Made by a program: the position numbers and the translations under genes
Part shown: positions 59,885 to 64,000 of the stretch, in pieces
Layout of the letters: every line of letters starts with the position of its first letter
Numbering within the stretch: position 1 is the stretch's first letter
Assembly (NCBI GenBank): GCA_029959195.1
Contig: CP114122.1
Span: 310,001 to 374,000, forward strand
Source: Dictyophora rubrovolvata
Lineage: Eukaryota > Basidiomycota > Agaricomycetes > Phallales > Phallaceae
DNA length: 64,000 nt
Direction: 5' to 3'
Notes under the pieces: generated by a model
Databases searched by the model: none
Told to the model about the DNA's origin: nothing
What the model saw: the letters and a program-made list of their open reading frames with translations, nothing else

Positions 59885-60919
59885 TTAGACAGCATCACGC
59901 ATCGCCGCATCCATGTCATCTTCTGGGACACCTTCCTTTGTTGCAGAACTACCTGAACTGCCCATCGCCCGCACAAGATCAGTTGTATACCCACGTACCG
60001 CCAAGCGCATATGAGAGTGCAGTGTTTTTGACGCAGATACAGCTAGCTTCAGTAACTCTTCGAATCTGGAGACAACAAATTACGGTAATGACACCTGGCA
60101 AAGGAGACTCCGTGCTTTACCTGTCAACATGTAGTCTTGTTTCCATCGTCACTAGGGTAATCTTCTCAGTTTTAGGCATGATCGCAACTGTTACATGGGG
60201 CACATCGTTTTCTTCCAGTGCTGTCAGATCAAGTAATGGTTTTGTTGAGGATACACCGCATGTGATAGCAGCCACATAATCTGCCATTGGGATCCCGGCA
60301 TTGACCAAGGCAAGTGTTGTTGCATTTATGGCTGCCTGAAGAAGACCTTCAAATAGCGAGAAGCTGATGAACTCATGTGAAAAGAATAACATGAAAATTG
60401 ACATACCTCCATCTTGCTCCATGACTTGTATGAAAACGTCGATTTCAGACCGCGGATACAAATGGGTTTGCACAACAGGCTCAAAAGTGGATTTGATCGA
60501 TGCAGCGAGTTCTAATAAACGTCTAAAAGAATGCCTTCTCCATGAAAGTTCCTTTTGCGGAGAGACAGTCTTCACTCACCTGTCTCCGCGCCCCCTTCGT
60601 CTCCTTTCGTTCGAGCTGAACGGAGCGACATTGATTTCTACATTTATGATTGCTCGATCGTGCATGGTCTGACTTCGTTGGTAAGCCTCCCTAGGCCCAA
60701 ATACAGACGCGATAACCGTCGTCAATCCATGAGCAACAGTCGAATATCCGTCGGCCGTTGAGTTCGATCCCGTAAAATCAATGTCAAAGTTTCTCAATTC
60801 ATACTGTCGCCGGCCATCTGATCGATACCCTCCCTCATTGAGAACCTCTTCTCGCGAGCCCTATTAAACTCTGTTATTAGCACTCGAAAATCCCCCCAAG
60901 AAGCGTATGTACACACCAT
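59885..60919 (-). CDS. RRP41: Exosome complex subunit RRP41 (RNase PH-like)
   Basis: Core ring subunit of the RNA exosome (Ski6 in yeast), acting in nuclear and cytoplasmic 3'-5' RNA processing and decay; the eukaryotic ring is catalytically inactive. Protein of about 260 residues: GSREEVLNEGGYRSDGRR, GSNSTADGYSTVAHGLTTVI, VFGPREAYQRSQTMHDRA, VNVEINVAPFSS-type segment (INVEINVAPFSSNERRRRGR), SEIDVFIQVMEQDGG, LLQAAINATTLALVNAGIPM, and a C-terminal RNase PH domain 2 ending in DDMDAAMRDAV. The first coding exon appears to be just the ATG (60919-60917), followed by a GTGTGT donor; exon 2 begins after AATAG with GGCTCG. The reading directly upstream of exon 2 has an in-frame TAG, so a start there is impossible. 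Its start is about 53 bases from that of NPT1 on the other strand. Confidence 0.93.
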
Positions 60920-60972
60920 TCAAGGTTGACCAATATAGGCGCCTGAGACAATCTTCATACCGGAGTTTGCCG
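60920..60972. promoter_or_regulatory. Very short divergent promoter between RRP41 and NPT1
   Basis: Only about 53 bases separate the RRP41 start (60919, -) from the NPT1 start (60973, +). Both genes must start transcription within or beyond this space, so their 5' leaders, and possibly the RRP41 first intron, must overlap with the partner gene. A later in-frame NPT1 ATG at about 60994 would add only 21 bases. Confidence 0.5.
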
Positions 60973-62710
60973 ATGCCTTCATCTGATGCCGTCATGACGA
61001 TAAACCGTGTACAACTCAAGCCGGTGTCGTTGCTGGACACTGACTTATATAAAGTGAAACCTGATCTCTATATCTCTTACTTTGATTTACTAATGCGTCT
61101 GGATAGTTCACCATGCAGCAGGCCGTGCTGAAGACATTTCCTGATGTCGTCTGCACCTACCGGTTCAAGAATCGGACACCCTCCACGCTGTTTAGTAAAG
61201 AATGCATAGACCGTTTTCGTGCAGCAGTGCATGGTTAGTCCGTGCAGGCCCATATATTCAGGCAGGCTCGAGATGTATATATGTATGCTTATCATAATCA
61301 TTCCAGATTTAGCAAATCTGCCTCTCGCCGGCTCGGAGCACAAATGGCTTAAAGCCATATGTCCCTTCTTCACAGACGAATACTTGTCTTACCTCTCGTC
61401 GTATAGGTTCAAACCCGAACAAGTCTCTATCACATTCGTCGAGTCCGCTGATCACCCTGGTATGGGAAACGTTCAAATAGAAACGAACGGATTATGGGTT
61501 GAGACAATTCTCTGGGAAGTTCCATTAATGAGTCTGCTAAGCGAGGCTTACTTTCTAACCGACGATCGCGATTGGGATTATGAAGGGCAAGAAGGTTACT
61601 CTCAAGTTTTCTAGATTTCATGACAAACGATATAAACTGAACACTTTTTATAGAACTGGCTTACGAGAAAGGGAAAGCTCTTTTAGAAAGCGGGATAACA
61701 TTCTCTGAATTTGGGACGAGAAGGCGACGGTCACAGCGTACTCATGATCTTGTTGTGGCGGGATTGAAACGAGCATCTCAAGATTTTTCAAGTCCCGGGT
61801 CCGGACATCTGGTTGGAACGAGCAATGTTTGTCACGTTATTCAGACCTGGATTTTCTGTCTTGTTTTATCATAAAATATTTCAATAGGTCTTTCTGGCCT
61901 ATAAACATGGGCTTAAGCCGAGCGGTACCATCGCTCAGTAAGATTTCATATCCTCACATACTACTTACTATATTCATGATTCACTCGACCGCGTAGTGAA
62001 TGGTTCATGGGCGTTGGTGCTTTGTTAGGCTATGAACATGCTAACGCCAAAGCTTTAGATATATGGCACGGCATATATGGGACAGTAAATCTCATTGCAT
62101 TAACAGATACATTCACAACGGACGTTTTCTTCAAGGTTCGTCGCAGATGGATCGTCCTTCGAGTCAGGGGATTCATTTAGTAAACTAGGATTTCACGCCG
62201 GATCGTGCACGTTTATGGTCAGGAATTAGACAAGACAGCGGCGACCCGTTTGTCTATGCCCCAAAAGCCAAATCGATGTACGAGAGTCGAGGCGTAGACC
62301 ACCGAGAACACTTCATTGTGTACTCAGACAGTGTCAATGTTGAACTTGCCAAGAACTTGAAACGTCAATGCGATGAACTGGGATTTAAAAGTACGATTTC
62401 AGCAATGCTATACTTGCGAAATCATCAAGCTTACGTATTTTTTTTTCCCTTTCATTAGCCATGTTCGGGATCGGAACGAACTTTACGAACGACTTTCACA
62501 AAAAATCATGTCGGGAAGAAAAGAGTAAAGCTCTGAATATAGTTATCAAAATTTCTTCAGTAAATGGCAAGCCTTGCGTTAAATTAAGTGATGAGCCCCA
62601 CAAGGTAAAGACAACGATCTTTTATTTTATTTTATGTCTAAATCACTATTTAGCATACTGGCGAACATGCAGCAATCGATTTTGTGATGTCGGTGTACGG
62701 CTTAAAATAA
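60973..62710 (+). CDS. NPT1: Nicotinate phosphoribosyltransferase
   Basis: First enzyme of the Preiss-Handler NAD salvage route: nicotinate + PRPP + ATP to nicotinate mononucleotide. At least eight exons. Order: MPSSDAVMTINRVQLKPVSL then LLDTDLYK, an intron, LTMQQAVLKTFPDVVCTYRFKN-type segment with CTYRFKNR. Then FFTDEYLSYLSSYRFKPEQV, GLWVETILWEVPLMSLLSEAYF and FSEFGTRRRRS (the substrate-binding FGTRR). GTSNVFLAYKHGLKPSGT, HEWFMGVGAL (conserved HEW), TDTFTTDVFF, WSGIRQDSGDP (R-x-DSGDP), HFIVYSDSVNVE and FGIGTNFTNDF follow. The last exon reads HTGEHAAIDFVMSVYGLK. All expected motifs are present in the right order. It is head to head with RRP41; NAD salvage and RNA decay have no known functional tie, so the pairing is probably just compact spacing. 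Confidence 0.94.
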
Positions 62711-64000
62711 GAGGATGCCGTTTATTAGATATTAACATCTAACGATGCCTCGACGTTTCTTTAGCAAGATTCAGCAGATATTTGTACACATTGATTAGAA
62801 TCGCCTTTTGTACGAACAAAATCTTATCCACACGAAATTACGCGTAGTAGCACAGAAAACACGTGGCAGCACTGGAACCGCATATATGTATTCAGGATAC
62901 AGGTATGTAAACAACAAAATTCACATGTAAATCAGCCATAAAGTAGCCAATTTATTCACTAGCAAATTGACTTGTGAGTATCATTCGGGCCCTGGGTATT
63001 ATCACTGACAGACTGACCATCAACAAACTGTTTATGGACTGCCGCTGGGCCACGGACGCATTTTCTTCTTCACTCAAACGGTATCTGACGAAAATTAACA
63101 ATTATTTGTACTAGCGACTTGACTCACATACGACCGATAAATGGATGCTCTCCGCGTGGAAGAATACATACAACTTCTTCTCCTTTCAATTAAAGTTAGA
63201 GACATTCTCAAAGTTATCCACAATGTCGAATCAAAATCTAGTGTACAGGCTGATGCAGGTATAATTTGCATTGACATAAAGTGACCTGTAGTACATACAT
63301 ACATGTATGTTGAGTTTTGGGAATCTACCACACTATATGCACGTCTTCATTTATCCAACTTACGAGTAGATTCGTTCACTGCGATTATAAATCGACACAT
63401 TTCTTTCAAATCCTGTAATACTGACTCTAGAATTGTAATTCATTTCCAACGATAGTCTAAGCATTCGCATACTACCGAGGATCCTAAAAATTGTTTCAAC
63501 GATGACTCGAACCAAGTTTTCAGGCTGACATCAGTACTAAACAATATAGTAGTAGGAGTCACAGCTTGGTCGATTGTCGAGTACTCGGTCAGGGTAGATT
63601 GGCTTTATACGCTAAAAGTAACCTTGAACATCTCAGAGAGCGGCTATAACGAAGCAAAAATAAATTTAAACAAGTGAAGAAGTCACCTTGAGTTCTGGGC
63701 TGAATTCCAACGTTGATAATACGCTCTTAGGGGCGCAGACCTTTGGAAATAAAATAAGGTTTTAATGTTCAATATTTCCGACTAAGTCCTTTCTGCATTG
63801 GAAGAAAACACTGATACAGTGCTAACCTGTTCAAAACCTACAAAACTTAACTGCTAATATCACGAAAATCACGACGGGGACAACATACAATTAGTTCGAA
63901 TTTATTATAAATGAAAGGATTACGGATGTTAGTAAAAATCAACGCGCCGCGCACTGGCTGTGATTTGCATCCATGATTCCGGAGTACTGGTTTGAAAATA
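62711..64000. other. Gene-poor right edge
   Basis: About 1.3 kb of AT-rich sequence after NPT1. The longest frame (63331-63095, -) has no recognisable domain. A promoter or 3' end of a gene outside the window is possible; nothing can be called. Confidence 0.4.

Noticed and set aside
1-64000. CRISPR array, rRNA genes, complete transposon
   Set aside because: No regularly spaced repeats, no rRNA-like sequence, and no transposase or reverse transcriptase frames were seen.

Overview
This window is nuclear DNA from a filamentous basidiomycete, most likely an Agaricomycete mushroom. The reading frames are broken by many short GT-AG introns of about 50-90 bases. The recognisable proteins are eukaryotic and fungal in type, and many carry the long Ser/Pro-rich disordered stretches common in these fungi. 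Because exons had to be joined by eye, splice sites are proposals. Where I could add up exon lengths and the frame closed, I say so. Boundaries may be off by a base or two.

Layout. 1-4989 (-): 5' part of SET1 (COMPASS H3K4 methyltransferase), cut by the window edge inside the SET domain. 6339-10187 (-): a P1B heavy-metal ATPase of the CrpA/Pca1-like type. 10.2-14.4 kb: gene-poor. 14.4-30.0 kb: three paralogous HSL-type alpha/beta hydrolases (one + at 14.4 kb, two - at 25.5 and 28.4 kb). They surround a conserved housekeeping block: SHP1/p47 (16.0-17.7, -), a haloacid-dehalogenase-like hydrolase (19.2-20.6, +), an RBM18-like RNA-binding protein (20.7-21.8, +) and an Rsc7/Swp82-type chromatin-remodeller subunit (22.2-25.0, -). 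31.4-34.0 kb: two related small proteins of unknown function. 34.8-36.3 kb (-): secreted acid phosphatase. 37.1-38.1 kb (+): intronless TDP2-like endonuclease/phosphodiesterase. 38-43.7 kb: gene-poor, with one small gene carrying two Spa2-type GIT/SHD repeats. 43.8-44.4 kb (+): orphan protein with a duplicated LLDTPD motif. 44.8-46.4 kb (+): ToxD-like reductase. 46.6-59.6 kb (-): one very large gene for a protein of about 4000 residues with a PH domain, long disordered regions and a coiled coil. 59.9-60.9 kb (-): exosome subunit RRP41. 61.0-62.7 kb (+): nicotinate phosphoribosyltransferase (NPT1), head to head with RRP41 with only about 53 bases between start codons.

The genes do not form a pathway cluster; most are independent housekeeping genes. 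The accessory parts are the hydrolase family (one apparently intact copy, one decayed, one carrying a 152-base insertion), the small paralogue pair and the orphan genes at 41.1 and 43.8 kb. I saw no CRISPR array, rRNA gene, convincing tRNA gene or intact transposon. I found no clearly new multi-gene system. The strongest leads are the insertion that may supply a new 5' splice site, the stand-alone GIT/SHD protein, the LLDTPD repeat protein, the giant PH-domain protein and the very short RRP41/NPT1 divergent promoter.
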